Assembly: GCA_937141935.1 (NCBI GenBank)
Contig: CAKZQS010000040.1
Location: 62,001 to 126,000, forward strand
DNA length: 64,000 nucleotides
Direction of reading: 5' to 3'
DNA from: an uncultured Ectothiorhodospiraceae bacterium
GTDB taxonomy: Bacteria; Pseudomonadota; Gammaproteobacteria; Nevskiales; Oceanococcaceae
In this document: positions 47,782 through 55,585 of the stretch, piece by piece
How positions within the stretch are numbered: the stretch's first letter is position 1
How the letters are laid out: the number at the start of each line of letters is the position of its first letter
The notes under the pieces: generated by a model
What the model was told of the DNA's origin: nothing
Database searches by the model: none
The model's input: only the letters and a program-made list of their open reading frames with translations
Program-made: the position numbers and the translations under genes

Positions 47782-48282
47782 ATGGAGTGGTTGGACGCCA
47801 GTGTGGTCTGGTGGCATTGGGTCACGCTGGGCCTGTTGCTGGCCCTGGGCGAGATGCTGCTGCCCAGCTTTTTCTTGCTGCTGGTGGGCGTCTCGGCGAT
47901 CTGCGTGGGCCTGCTGTTGCTGGCCGTCGACATGAGTTTCACCACCCAGCTGCTGCTCTGGGGCGGCTTGTCGGTGCTGGATGTGGTGGCCTGGTTCGTG
48001 TTCGTGATGCCGCGCATCCCCGACCGCACCCGCTCCGGCATGGCGCTGGAGGCGTTGCTGGGGCAGATCGGCACGCTGAACGAGGCCAACCCGACTACGG
48101 GCCGCGGGCGCCTGCGCTTCCCGGCGCCAATCGTCGGCAGCGACGAATGGAACTGCATCCTGGCGCAGCCCATGAAGGTGGGCGAGCGCGTGCGGGTGCT
48201 GCGCATCAGCGGCAACGACCTCGTGGTGGCGCCGCTGGATGGGCCCCTGGAGGCGCCCGGCGCGCCCTCAGCCGCCGACTAG
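47782..48282 (+). CDS. NfeD family membrane protein
   Basis: A 166-residue protein with two to three N-terminal helices (about 8-75) and a C-terminal OB-fold NfeD domain (LLGQIGTLNEANPTTGRGRLRF...VLRISGNDLVVAPL). NfeD proteins pair with stomatin-like SPFH proteins in membrane microdomains; the SPFH gene follows 116 bases downstream, which supports the call. Confidence 0.87.
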   Translation: MEWLDASVVWWHWVTLGLLLALGEMLLPSFFLLLVGVSAICVGLLLLAVDMSFTTQLLLWGGLSVLDVVAWFVFVMPRIPDRTRSGMALEALLGQIGTLNEANPTTGRGRLRFPAPIVGSDEWNCILAQPMKVGERVRVLRISGNDLVVAPLDGPLEAPGAPSAAD

Positions 48283-48398
48283 GCACCGGGCTGCCACGCC
48301 AGGGCACCGTATTGTCATGCCGCGCGGCCAGACTGGTCGCACCGGAATCTTTGCCGGCCGGCCTCGCGCCGGCCCGTCCAGCACCAAGGGGGTGAGTC

Positions 48399-49250
48399 AT
48401 GGACACCTTGATCGTCATTGGCATTTTTGTCGCCGTCGTCATCGTCACGCTGGCCAAGGGCGTGCGCCTGGTGCCGCAGGGCTCCAAGTGGGTGGTGCAG
48501 CGCCTGGGCAAGTACCACGGCACGCTGAACCCGGGGCTGAACATCATCATTCCCTATGTCGACACTATTCCCTACAAGGTGACGACCAAGGACATCGTGC
48601 TCGACATTCCCTCGCAGGAGGTGATTACCGAGGACAACGCGGTGATCGTGGCCAACGCGGTGGCCTACATCAACGTCGCCAGCCCGGAGAAGGCGGTGTA
48701 CGGCGTGGAGGACTACACGCTGGCCATCCAGAACCTGATCCAGACGGCGCTGCGTTCGATCATTGGCGAGATGAGCCTGGACGCGGCGCTGTCCTCGCGC
48801 GACCAGATCAAGGCCAAGCTCAAGGCCGCGATCTCGGATGACATTGCCGACTGGGGCATCATCCTGAAGACGGTCGAGATCCAGGACATCAACCCCTCGC
48901 CGACGATGCAGGCCGCGATGGAGGAACAGGCCGCCGCCGAGCGCCAGCGCCGCGCCGCCGTGACCCGCGCCGAGGGCGAGAAGCAGGCCGCGATCCTGGA
49001 GGCCGACGGCCGCCTGGAGGCCTCCAAGCGCGACGCGCAGGCGCAGATCGTGCTGGCCGACGGCTCGGCCAAGTCGATCCAGCTGGTCAGCGAGGCCATC
49101 GGCCGCGAGAACGAGCTGCCGGTGATGTACCTGCTGGGCGAGAAATATGTCGAGGCGATCAGCGAGGTCTCGGCCTCGGACAACGCCAAGATGGTGCTGT
49201 ACCCGGCCGACCTGATGAAGACGGTGCAGGGCCTGCTCAACCGCGGCTAG
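48399..49250 (+). CDS. SPFH/stomatin domain protein (QmcA-like)
   Basis: A 283-residue membrane-anchored protein with one N-terminal helix, the SPFH domain (RLVPQGSKWVVQRLGKYHGTLNPGLNIIIPY, VITEDNAVIVANAVAYIN) and a C-terminal coiled coil with repeated EGEKQAAILEADGRLEAS. It would oligomerise at the inner membrane with the NfeD partner. GGGGGTGAG precedes the ATG. Confidence 0.92.
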   Translation: MDTLIVIGIFVAVVIVTLAKGVRLVPQGSKWVVQRLGKYHGTLNPGLNIIIPYVDTIPYKVTTKDIVLDIPSQEVITEDNAVIVANAVAYINVASPEKAVYGVEDYTLAIQNLIQTALRSIIGEMSLDAALSSRDQIKAKLKAAISDDIADWGIILKTVEIQDINPSPTMQAAMEEQAAAERQRRAAVTRAEGEKQAAILEADGRLEASKRDAQAQIVLADGSAKSIQLVSEAIGRENELPVMYLLGEKYVEAISEVSASDNAKMVLYPADLMKTVQGLLNRG

Positions 49251-49257
49251 CCACGTC

Positions 49258-50634
49258 ATGTGGGCCTGGCCGGACCCGGCCGCCGGGGTCGTTGCCCTGC
49301 TGATGCTGGGCGTCGGCCTGATTTTCTGGTGGTACGACCGCGACAACCCCGCCACGCGGGCGCTGTCGCTGTGCGTGCTGGCCATCGGCCTGCGCCTGCT
49401 GGCGGGTGGGCCGGAGATGCAGCCGGGCGGCGGCGGGCGCTGGTTCGAAACCCTGTATGTGCTGCTCGACGGCACGGCGATCATCGCCGGCATCGAATGG
49501 GGCCGGCGCATCGCGCAGACCGGCACCCATGCCGCGCCGCGCTGGATATTGGTGCTGTTCCGCGTGGCGCAGGGGCTGGCGCTGCTGTTCCTGCTGATGC
49601 GCGGCGTCTACGAGCTGGCCTGGCCGGAAGTGTCGGCGCAGGATGTGCAATCGGACCTGAGCCGCGTCAGCGGCCTGGAATGGGCCGTATTCGCGCCGAT
49701 TCTGGGCAGCGCCATCCTCTGCGTGGGCATCGCGCTGATTGCCTTGCGCGTGGTGCGCATCGACGCGGCCGAGCAGGTGCGTCTGCAATCGCTGGGCCTG
49801 GCCGGGCCGTTTTTGCTGTCGGCGCTGTTTCTGGCCGACCACCTCGTGCCGCCGGTACTGGCGCTGGGGCTGCTGGTCTTTTTGTGGGGCTCGGTGCGCT
49901 ACCTGCTGTTGCTGGGCCGGCGCGGCGACTTCATGCGCCAGTTCCTGTCGCCGGAGGTCGCGCAGATGGTGCAGGCCGAGGGCATGGAACGGGCGCTGCA
50001 GCAGCAACGCCGCGTACTGAGCGTGGTCAGCGCCGATTTGCGCGGCTTCACCAGCTATGCCCGGACCAGTCCGCCCGAGGAGGTCACCGCGCTGCTCGAG
50101 GCCTATTACGAGCTGGTGGGCGATGTGGCCGCCGAGCACGGCGGCACGGTCAAGGACCATGCCGGCGATGGCGTGTTGATCCTGGTGGGGGCGCCCTATC
50201 ACTTTGCCGACCATGCCGAGCGGGCCGTGTGCCTGGCGCTGGCCTTGCGTGAGCAGGGCGCGGCGCTGCTGGCCGAACGGGCCCCGGACCTGGGGTTGGG
50301 GGTGGGTGTCGCCACCGGGCATGTGACCGTCGGCGCCATCCGCGGTGCGGGCCGGCTGGAGTATGTGGCGGTGGGCAACCCCGTTAACCTGGCGGCGCGG
50401 CTGTGTGATCGGGCCGACGAGGGCGAGGTGCTGTCGGACGGGCGCACCGTCGAGTCGCTGGGGGATCTGGATCAGCTCGGGCTGGGCGTGATCGAGCGCA
50501 AGGCCGAGCCGCTGAAGGGTTTTCCCGAGCCGATACCGGTGTGCGCCTTGCTGCCTTCGGCGGAGGCCGGGGGGACGGGCCTGCTTAAGCGGCGGCGGCG
50601 CGGGCGGCGGAAGCGGCGGTTGTCGCTGGGCTGA
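49258..50634 (+). CDS. membrane class III adenylate/guanylate cyclase
   Basis: A 458-residue protein with about six N-terminal helices (1-220) and a class III cyclase domain (about 255-400). It has the metal Asp in SADLRGFTSY, a second in KDHAGDGVLI, and the transition-state Asn/Arg in VNLAARL. The substrate-specifying pair appears as Lys (VKDHAGD) and Asn (GNPVN) where adenylate cyclases usually carry Asp, so ATP versus GTP use cannot be called. It follows the SPFH gene by 7 bases and may be co-transcribed; its 3' end overlaps the converging gene by 50 bases. Confidence 0.85.
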   Translation: MWAWPDPAAGVVALLMLGVGLIFWWYDRDNPATRALSLCVLAIGLRLLAGGPEMQPGGGGRWFETLYVLLDGTAIIAGIEWGRRIAQTGTHAAPRWILVLFRVAQGLALLFLLMRGVYELAWPEVSAQDVQSDLSRVSGLEWAVFAPILGSAILCVGIALIALRVVRIDAAEQVRLQSLGLAGPFLLSALFLADHLVPPVLALGLLVFLWGSVRYLLLLGRRGDFMRQFLSPEVAQMVQAEGMERALQQQRRVLSVVSADLRGFTSYARTSPPEEVTALLEAYYELVGDVAAEHGGTVKDHAGDGVLILVGAPYHFADHAERAVCLALALREQGAALLAERAPDLGLGVGVATGHVTVGAIRGAGRLEYVAVGNPVNLAARLCDRADEGEVLSDGRTVESLGDLDQLGLGVIERKAEPLKGFPEPIPVCALLPSAEAGGTGLLKRRRRGRRKRRLSLG

Positions 50635-50986
50635 GGGTCGAGCCCACCGCGTAGAGCATGCGCGGCCCACCAACGGCGCCGCCAGGGCCCGCGGTGGTCG
50701 GGCCGGCCAGGTTCTCGAGCATCCAGGCCGGGGGCGTGTCCTGTTGCAGCAGCGCCTGGCTCTGGGCCACCACGCGCTGCGCCTCCAGCTGCACGTTCAG
50801 GGCGTCCATCGCCTCGCGCATCGCATCCAGCTCGGCCTGCAACGAACGCCCCTGGGCTTCCGGCGGCCAGGTGGCGGCACGGGATTGCGCCTGGGCCCGG
50901 CTCCAGATGAAGCAATACACGCCACCGATCAGGTAGACCGCGATCGCAGCGGCGGAGAGCAGGATTCCTTCGATGGCGATTTCCAT
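50585..50986 (-). CDS. small membrane-anchored coiled-coil protein
   Basis: A 133-residue protein: an N-terminal membrane helix (about 4-26), a coiled-coil segment (AELDAMREAMDALNVQLEAQRVVAQSQALLQ) and an Ala-rich disordered tail. Not assigned to a family. Its last 50 bases overlap the 3' end of the cyclase gene on the other strand. Confidence 0.6.
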   Translation of the reverse strand: MEIAIEGILLSAAAIAVYLIGGVYCFIWSRAQAQSRAATWPPEAQGRSLQAELDAMREAMDALNVQLEAQRVVAQSQALLQQDTPPAWMLENLAGPTTAGPGGAVGGPRMLYAVGSTLSPATTAASAARAAAA

Positions 50987-51403
50987 GGCACGTCCCTCAA
51001 CGTTGGGCCAGCGAATCGACACAGGCAAGTGGCGTGCCGCGGGCGAAAAGTTCGGGGCCGGCGCAAGGCGGTGCCGGCTTTACGGCGGGCCTGTGCGGCG
51101 GCTTGTGAAGGCTATCGGCCACAGCGCGGCAGACTTGAGGCCGGTGTGCCGAAAGGCGTTAGCTCGGGCCGGCCGGGCAGGGGCGCTGTTGGGGCCGACC
51201 CGGGTGTCAATGCACCGGCGTCGCGCCGGCTGCGACCCACGCAGAGCGTGTCTTAAGCGCGAGGGGCTCGAGGACGTTGCCGGAGGCGAGAATCGACGAT
51301 TCGGCAGGACCGCCGATTCGGACGGGCCGCAGGCCCGCCCCCGAATCTCGGGGGACGCCGGCAGGAAGCCGGCGGTCAACTGCCCTTCAGTAAGGGAAAC
51401 CCG
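50987..51403. other. hairpin-rich intergenic DNA downstream of tRNA-Leu
   Basis: No gene is supported. The 51298-51400 part holds a series of hairpins: GGGCCGCAGGCCC, CCCCCGA...TCGGGGG, GCCGGC...GCCGGC and the stem at 51297-51320. The latter precedes a copy of the tRNA-Leu tail (51278-51296, see repeat entry). The 51000-51275 part shows nothing I can interpret beyond the small coiled-coil gene's upstream region. Confidence 0.45.
51278..51296 (-). repeat. duplicate of the tRNA-Leu 3' end
   Basis: TGCCGGAGGCGAGAATCGA is identical to 51407-51425, the T-arm/acceptor 3' end of tRNA-Leu, 129 bases downstream in the tRNA's own direction. It is preceded (minus strand) by a hairpin with loop GGTCCT closely resembling the hairpin ahead of the duplicated tRNA-Arg tail. 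Confidence 0.8.
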
Positions 51404-51490
51404 TGGTGCCGGAGGCGAGAATCGAACTCGCACTCCCGTGAAGGAACCGGATTTTGAATCCGGCGCGTCTACCAGTTCCGCCACTCCGGC
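51404..51490 (-). tRNA. tRNA-Leu (anticodon CAA)
   Basis: An 87-nt class II tRNA: acceptor GCCGGAG/CTCCGGC, D-arm region, anticodon stem CCGGA/TCCGG with loop TTCAAAA (CAA), long variable arm and encoded CCA. It reads UUG. It is the last host feature before the prophage integrase, whose 3' end points toward the 5' side of this tRNA. Confidence 0.97.
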
Positions 51491-51529
51491 ACTAGGGAAA
51501 ACAGTAACTTACGGTATGCCCGCGAATAC

Positions 51530-51562
51530 GCTTGGGTAAAAAATGCGGGCTTGGGTAAAAAA
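51530..51562. repeat. 14-bp direct repeat at the prophage edge
   Basis: GCTTGGGTAAAAAA occurs at 51530-51543 and 51549-51562, between the integrase stop codon and tRNA-Leu. Both are T-rich on the integrase's strand. They could be integrase arm-type sites, part of an attachment core, or paired terminators of the integrase transcript. Confidence 0.5.
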
Positions 51563-51573
51563 CCGCGCGTATA

Positions 51574-52578
51574 TTAGCGCACTGGCCGGGTCGTGCGGGC
51601 CCTGCGGTTCAGGTAATTTCGCACCGTCACCGAGCCGTCTGCATGCGACAGTAACTCGAAAGGGTTGTCCGCCTCATTCGCCGACATCGCGCGAATGTCG
51701 CGGAAATGGAAGCCTGCTGATAGGTCGCCGTCGGCTATCGCTTTATCCACCGCGGCGCGAAAGCGCTTGCTGAATGTTCCCGGCTTCACGGGGTCGCCGT
51801 TGCGCTCGGCCAGGAAGTAGAGCGTCGGCCGGCGCTGGATCTCTTTCGACCGCGCGTAGGCCCAACGCAGCGTCGGCGACCAGGCCCAATGGCGCTTCTT
51901 GCCGCCGCGGCGATCGGCCGTTCGCTGGGACTTCGATTCGACGTAGCGCAGCCCGTCGTCACCGAAGTTCGACCGCATCAGCGCGAGCAGGTCGCCGCGC
52001 CGGATCCCGGTGACGCGGGTCATCACCATTCCAATCTGAACGTCGGGGGTGGCGCGGTTGAACACGGCGATGAAGTCCTGCTCGACCACGTCGGTTTCCC
52101 GCGGGTATTCGGTCAGCCGGGGCACGTCGCGGCAGGGGTTGCGGTCGATCAGGCCCTCGAGCACGGCGATTTTGCAGATCCCCGACAGCACGGCGACTTC
52201 GCGATTGGCCTGGTGCACGGACTGCCGGCCGCGCAGCTGCAGGTACTTGTGCACATGGGTTGGCCGCAGGGCGCGCACGTCCATGTCGCCGAATACGGGC
52301 CGCAGCTTGGCGAGGTGGCCCCGGTAGTCGACCTGGGTGCGCTCCCGCTTCTTGGGCAGCACCTCGGCCATGTAGCGGTCCATGAGCGCACCAAGGCGCA
52401 GGGAGCCGCCGGCCGCCTCGTCGCCGCCGTAGTGGATGACCCACTCCGGCATGAGCTCGGCCAGCGTCGCGAAGTTCTTGGAGCCGCCCTGCGGCAGCAC
52501 CAGCTTATAGGGCATCTTCCTCTTGACGAGGTAGACGTAGGAGGGCAGGTGTTTGTTGCTACGCCGCTTGCGTCCCAT
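51574..52578 (-). CDS. prophage tyrosine integrase
   Basis: A 334-residue tyrosine recombinase. The core-binding SAM-like domain lies at about 65-155 and the catalytic domain at about 165-325. The first Arg is in GIRRGDLLAL, the box II segment reads FHFRDIRAMSA (the usual HxxR position has Arg-Asp-Ile-Arg, as in some phage integrases), then LLSHADGS and the nucleophile Tyr in VRNYLNRR near the C-terminus. ATG 52578 overlaps the DUF4224-like gene by 20 bases. Confidence 0.9.
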   Translation of the reverse strand: MGRKRRSNKHLPSYVYLVKRKMPYKLVLPQGGSKNFATLAELMPEWVIHYGGDEAAGGSLRLGALMDRYMAEVLPKKRERTQVDYRGHLAKLRPVFGDMDVRALRPTHVHKYLQLRGRQSVHQANREVAVLSGICKIAVLEGLIDRNPCRDVPRLTEYPRETDVVEQDFIAVFNRATPDVQIGMVMTRVTGIRRGDLLALMRSNFGDDGLRYVESKSQRTADRRGGKKRHWAWSPTLRWAYARSKEIQRRPTLYFLAERNGDPVKPGTFSKRFRAAVDKAIADGDLSAGFHFRDIRAMSANEADNPFELLSHADGSVTVRNYLNRRARTTRPVR

Positions 52579-52792
52579 CGCCAAGGGCTTCCCAATCCGG
52601 CTCACCGTTTGTACTGGACGCCGGCGCCGCACTGCCGCCACCCAGCCTTTGCTCCACATGCGACCGCAGGACGACAGGGTGCCCGTGGCGGTCGAGCTCG
52701 AAAGCATACTGCCGGTCGGCCAGCCACTCCAGCTGCTTGCTCTTGTGGCTGGTGCCTGTGAGCTCCCGTAGCTGTTGTCGCGTCAGGAACAC
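52559..52792 (-). CDS. DUF4224-like prophage protein
   Basis: A 77-residue protein. MFLTRQQLRELTGTSHKSKQLEWL and the later GHPVVLRSHVEQRL fit DUF4224, a small winged-helix-like family that sits next to phage integrases and may act as an excisionase or integrase partner. Position before the integrase with a 20-base overlap agrees. Confidence 0.8.
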   Translation of the reverse strand: MFLTRQQLRELTGTSHKSKQLEWLADRQYAFELDRHGHPVVLRSHVEQRLGGGSAAPASSTNGEPDWEALGDGTQAA

Positions 52793-52794
52793 GG

Positions 52795-53070
52795 TCAGCC
52801 CTTGCCCTCGCCGCGCACGCGCAGCTGGTCCTCGCTCAGGCCCCGCTTGGACAGCATGCCCGGCTGCCAGGCGCGGGGCCGCGGCCGCTGAATGCGCCCC
52901 GGGGCCAGCGACTCTTTGACCGAGTAGCCCTTCGATCGGCGCAGGTGGTAGGTCGACGCCAGCAGGCCCGCCGGCAGCTGCACCGACTCACCCGTTTCCC
53001 GGTCGATGACGGTCTCGCCCTGTGGCCGGGTCCGCAGATCCAGGGCGCGGGCGCGCTGGATGCGGTTCAT
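52795..53070 (-). CDS. prophage protein of unknown function
   Basis: A 91-residue, strongly basic protein (Arg-rich, RIQRPRPRAWQPGMLSKRGL). No domain is recognised. It lies 2 bases from the DUF4224-like gene and overlaps the next gene upstream by 4 bases, so it is part of the same transcript. Confidence 0.6.
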   Translation of the reverse strand: MNRIQRARALDLRTRPQGETVIDRETGESVQLPAGLLASTYHLRRSKGYSVKESLAPGRIQRPRPRAWQPGMLSKRGLSEDQLRVRGEGKG

Positions 53071-53525
53071 TGGCGCGTCACCGGCCGGCCCTCGTCCATG
53101 GCCCGCAGGCCCTCGCGCAGCATGTCCTTGACCAGCTCCGGGTCAGAAACATCAGGGGCGCGGACCTGGGTCACGCCGTTGGGGAGCCGGTAGACGTAGA
53201 CCACCACGGTGCGGTCATCACCGGCACTGAGGTCGATGCCGACCATGCCGTGATCGCCGTTGCTATCGCTGGATGAGGGAGCTGTCGCTGAGCGAGGTAG
53301 TCGATAGTCGCCCTTGCGGCGCGGCCCCAAGTGAACGTCGCCCGGTCGCCTTTGGTACGCCGGCGAATCGGATACCACAACATCAGGGCTGCGGATGTCC
53401 AGCCCATACAGCTGCGCGAGCCTTGAGCCCCCGATGAAGTGCCTATCGCCGTCTATGGCACTCCGAACGAATCCGGGGTGTAGCACATAGCGCGTGCCTT
53501 TGAGCCCGACGTTGGGCGGCGTCAC
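53067..53525 (-). CDS. prophage protein of unknown function
   Basis: A 152-residue protein starting at a GTG that overlaps the preceding gene's stop (GTGA), which decides the start against a longer frame. The N-terminal half has YVLHPGFVRSAIDGDRHFIGGSRLAQLYGLD, a pattern I have seen in phage early regions without a named function. The C-terminal half is a compact beta segment (RTVVVYVYRLPNGVTQVRAPDVSD). Confidence 0.6.
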   Translation of the reverse strand: MTPPNVGLKGTRYVLHPGFVRSAIDGDRHFIGGSRLAQLYGLDIRSPDVVVSDSPAYQRRPGDVHLGPRRKGDYRLPRSATAPSSSDSNGDHGMVGIDLSAGDDRTVVVYVYRLPNGVTQVRAPDVSDPELVKDMLREGLRAMDEGRPVTRQ

Positions 53526-53743
53526 GGCGCAGCCCTCGAAAACTGTTGGGCGACTCGCTCCGGCGGGCAGCAACACATCAAGCAGCCGTTTCCATCGACC
53601 CCCCAGCGATTGCACGCCAGGCAGGCGTTTCGCATCTTGCTGGTCGAGCAATCCCAGCACAGACGACCCGGCTCGCTGGCGCGATCTTCGCTGGTTTCTT
53701 CGTAGGCCACGCCGCAGTGCGTGCAGTTGGTTCTATGGCTCAT
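53522..53743 (-). CDS. cysteine-rich small prophage protein
   Basis: A 73-residue protein with repeated CxxC pairs (CTHC, CWDC, CLAC) and a CLMCCCPP end: enough for two zinc sites. ATG 53743 follows GAGG at about 7 bases. Probably a zinc ribbon involved in nucleic-acid or protein binding (inference). Confidence 0.6.
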   Translation of the reverse strand: MSHRTNCTHCGVAYEETSEDRASEPGRLCWDCSTSKMRNACLACNRWGVDGNGCLMCCCPPERVAQQFSRAAP

Positions 53744-53798
53744 GTTTTCCTCGCGGGCTCGGGTGGGGTCGGGGGTCATGGAATGCTCCGGCCGCGAC

Positions 53799-54029
53799 CT
53801 AAGCGACGCAAAGGTGTTCGTCGTCGTTGACCTCGTACACACGCAGGCCATTCACCTCGGGCCGGTGCGCGCCCTCTCGCAATTCCTCGCTCTCGACATA
53901 GCCGGTTTCCCGCGCCCATCGCATTAGCCGTTTCATCGGCTCGCGCCCCAGGTAAACCCAAGTGGCGGCATGGCCGCTGTCCCTTGAGTGAGCGACAGCC
54001 GCCCTGGTTATCTCGACAATCAATTCCAT
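53799..54029 (-). CDS. hypothetical prophage protein
   Basis: A 76-residue acidic-to-neutral protein, mostly helical (MELIVEITRAAVAHS, EPMKRLMRWARETGYVES), ending in a short beta hairpin. No family recognised. Base composition is lower in GC than the flanking prophage genes. Confidence 0.5.
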   Translation of the reverse strand: MELIVEITRAAVAHSRDSGHAATWVYLGREPMKRLMRWARETGYVESEELREGAHRPEVNGLRVYEVNDDEHLCVA

Positions 54030-54033
54030 CGCT

Positions 54034-54441
54034 CTACCCTCCTACCGGGATTCGGGCGGGGCGACCGCTGGCCGCCAGCGCCGACATGGCCAGGTCGTGA
54101 AACCGCTCAAAGAACTTGGGGATCAGGTCGTCGTAGTCAGGCGTGCCGGCGATAGGAAACCCGATCTGCTCGTCCAAAAAGTCCGTGAGTTCCTGGGTTT
54201 TCTCATGAACCTTTCGATAATCGGGAAAGTGCATCCTCATCACGTCGTGCGGGAGGCACCCCTTATGGACGGCCACATAAAAAGCGCACAACTCGCTGTG
54301 CCTCTCGGCCTTTTCCGCGCCATCCAGTCGGCCCTCTGAATTGACGATCAAATACCGCGCAATCAGGGAGTCCGTGTGGATTTGGCAGGCGCGCCGAAAG
54401 TAAGTGGCCAGCAAGTTGTTGCTATCTTGGGATTCGTCCAT
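54034..54441 (-). CDS. hypothetical prophage protein
   Basis: A 135-residue, helical protein (DLIPKFFERFHDLAMSALAASG near the C-terminus). No motif recognised. It is 4 bases from the next gene on both sides, consistent with one operon. GC content is lower than in the host region. Confidence 0.5.
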   Translation of the reverse strand: MDESQDSNNLLATYFRRACQIHTDSLIARYLIVNSEGRLDGAEKAERHSELCAFYVAVHKGCLPHDVMRMHFPDYRKVHEKTQELTDFLDEQIGFPIAGTPDYDDLIPKFFERFHDLAMSALAASGRPARIPVGG

Positions 54442-54445
54442 CGCT

Positions 54446-54859
54446 CTACTCCTTCGCTGCAATGCAAGCCGCCGCGCCGTTATGCGTCCTGAGTAAGCCG
54501 CGACCAACCGCACACAGAGAACGTCTGATTTGCCCAAGCTCTAAGCGGAGCGCCTTCTTCCGATCAAAAAGCTCTGCCAGCCGCATCTGCTCGGGCGTGT
54601 ATTCGGTTTCTGCATTCTCAAGGGCGGCTACCCAGCCTTGCCACGGCCCGCAATTCTCGGCCCCCGGGTAATCGCCACCCATCCATTCCGCTCGAAACTG
54701 GTCGAGATTCGGCGGCTCCTCAGTCAGCGGATATGCACCATAGAAGTCCTGAATCTGCCTTTGCACTTCGCGGTGTTGGGCGCGGTTCTCGGCCATGCGC
54801 ATAACCAATCGCTTTAGCCGACGCTCCGCGCGCCGCGTGATTTCTTGAGGGTTATTCAT
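54446..54859 (-). CDS. hypothetical prophage protein, helical
   Basis: A 137-residue protein with a charged helical N-terminus (RRAERRLKRLVMRMAENRAQHREVQRQI) and a coiled-coil-like C-terminal half. Not recognised. It overlaps the upstream gene by 8 bases. Confidence 0.5.
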   Translation of the reverse strand: MNNPQEITRRAERRLKRLVMRMAENRAQHREVQRQIQDFYGAYPLTEEPPNLDQFRAEWMGGDYPGAENCGPWQGWVAALENAETEYTPEQMRLAELFDRKKALRLELGQIRRSLCAVGRGLLRTHNGAAACIAAKE

Positions 54860-55199
54860 GGCGCGGTTTAGTTGCAGCGTTAGCGGGCTCAAATCCGAGC
54901 ATCCCTTTGCTTATGGCCTCGGCGACCTTCACGGCAAGCTCAGCCTGACCGCTGCCGGTGTTGATTTCATAGGCACCCTGGGGCGTGCCAACGCTGTTCT
55001 CTCCCGGCAGAACCTTGAGCTTGTAGAAGCGCGCCGGGGTGGCTGTGCAAAAAACCTGGACAGTCTGGCCGTCCCCGCCAGCGCGTGTGTCGAAAGTCGC
55101 AACAAGCGTTTCTTCCCACGGCTCGAAAGCGGACGGCCCAGCCCATTTATCTCCGAAAGGTGTGCGGTCTCTATCCTGCGCTTCAAACAGAAAATCCAT
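54852..55199 (-). CDS. hypothetical prophage protein
   Basis: A 115-residue protein with a beta-rich middle (QTVQVFCTATPARFYKLKVL) and a helical end. Not recognised. Lower GC than the rest of the prophage. Confidence 0.45.
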   Translation of the reverse strand: MDFLFEAQDRDRTPFGDKWAGPSAFEPWEETLVATFDTRAGGDGQTVQVFCTATPARFYKLKVLPGENSVGTPQGAYEINTGSGQAELAVKVAEAISKGMLGFEPANAATKPRHE

Positions 55200-55201
55200 G
55201 T

Positions 55202-55567
55202 TTATTTCTCCCTGGCGTCGGCTGACGCGGATTGGGGGCTAGGTTTCACCATGCTTCTTGCCAATCGCAAAATCACATCGTCAGGCACATCCACAAATTC
55301 CGGCGTCAGCGGCGGAACTCCGTGATCGTCCGAGTAGTTGTCCACCTTTTTCCCGTCCACGGCGTCTGCGCGGATTGGATTGTGGATCGAGCCAATCTCA
55401 AAAACGTCAACATGCTGGTCGATCTGCGGCAGAACGAAACTGCGAACCACCCGAATTAGCAATTCGTGTTCGTCCAGCTCAATGCCGGCATCAAAAATCA
55501 GGTCATCCAGCATGCTGCCGTCGCCGAAGCCCCATTTACTGAGCAGGCAGCGTGTATAAAATCTCAT
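55202..55567 (-). CDS. hypothetical prophage protein
   Basis: A 121-residue acidic protein (ELDEHELLIRVVRSFVLPQIDQHVDVFEIG). Not recognised. It is separated from the Thg1-like gene by 18 bases and marks the right end of a lower-GC block (about 53.5-55.6 kb). Confidence 0.45.
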   Translation of the reverse strand: MRFYTRCLLSKWGFGDGSMLDDLIFDAGIELDEHELLIRVVRSFVLPQIDQHVDVFEIGSIHNPIRADAVDGKKVDNYSDDHGVPPLTPEFVDVPDDVILRLARSMVKPSPQSASADAREK

Positions 55568-55585
55568 GCGTCCGAACCCCGCTGC

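Noticed and set aside
51278-51425. tRNA-Leu tail copies as attL/attR of the prophage
   Set aside because: Both copies lie on the host side of the integrase with only 129 bases between them and no phage genes inside; they fit the tRNA-tail repeat pattern better.
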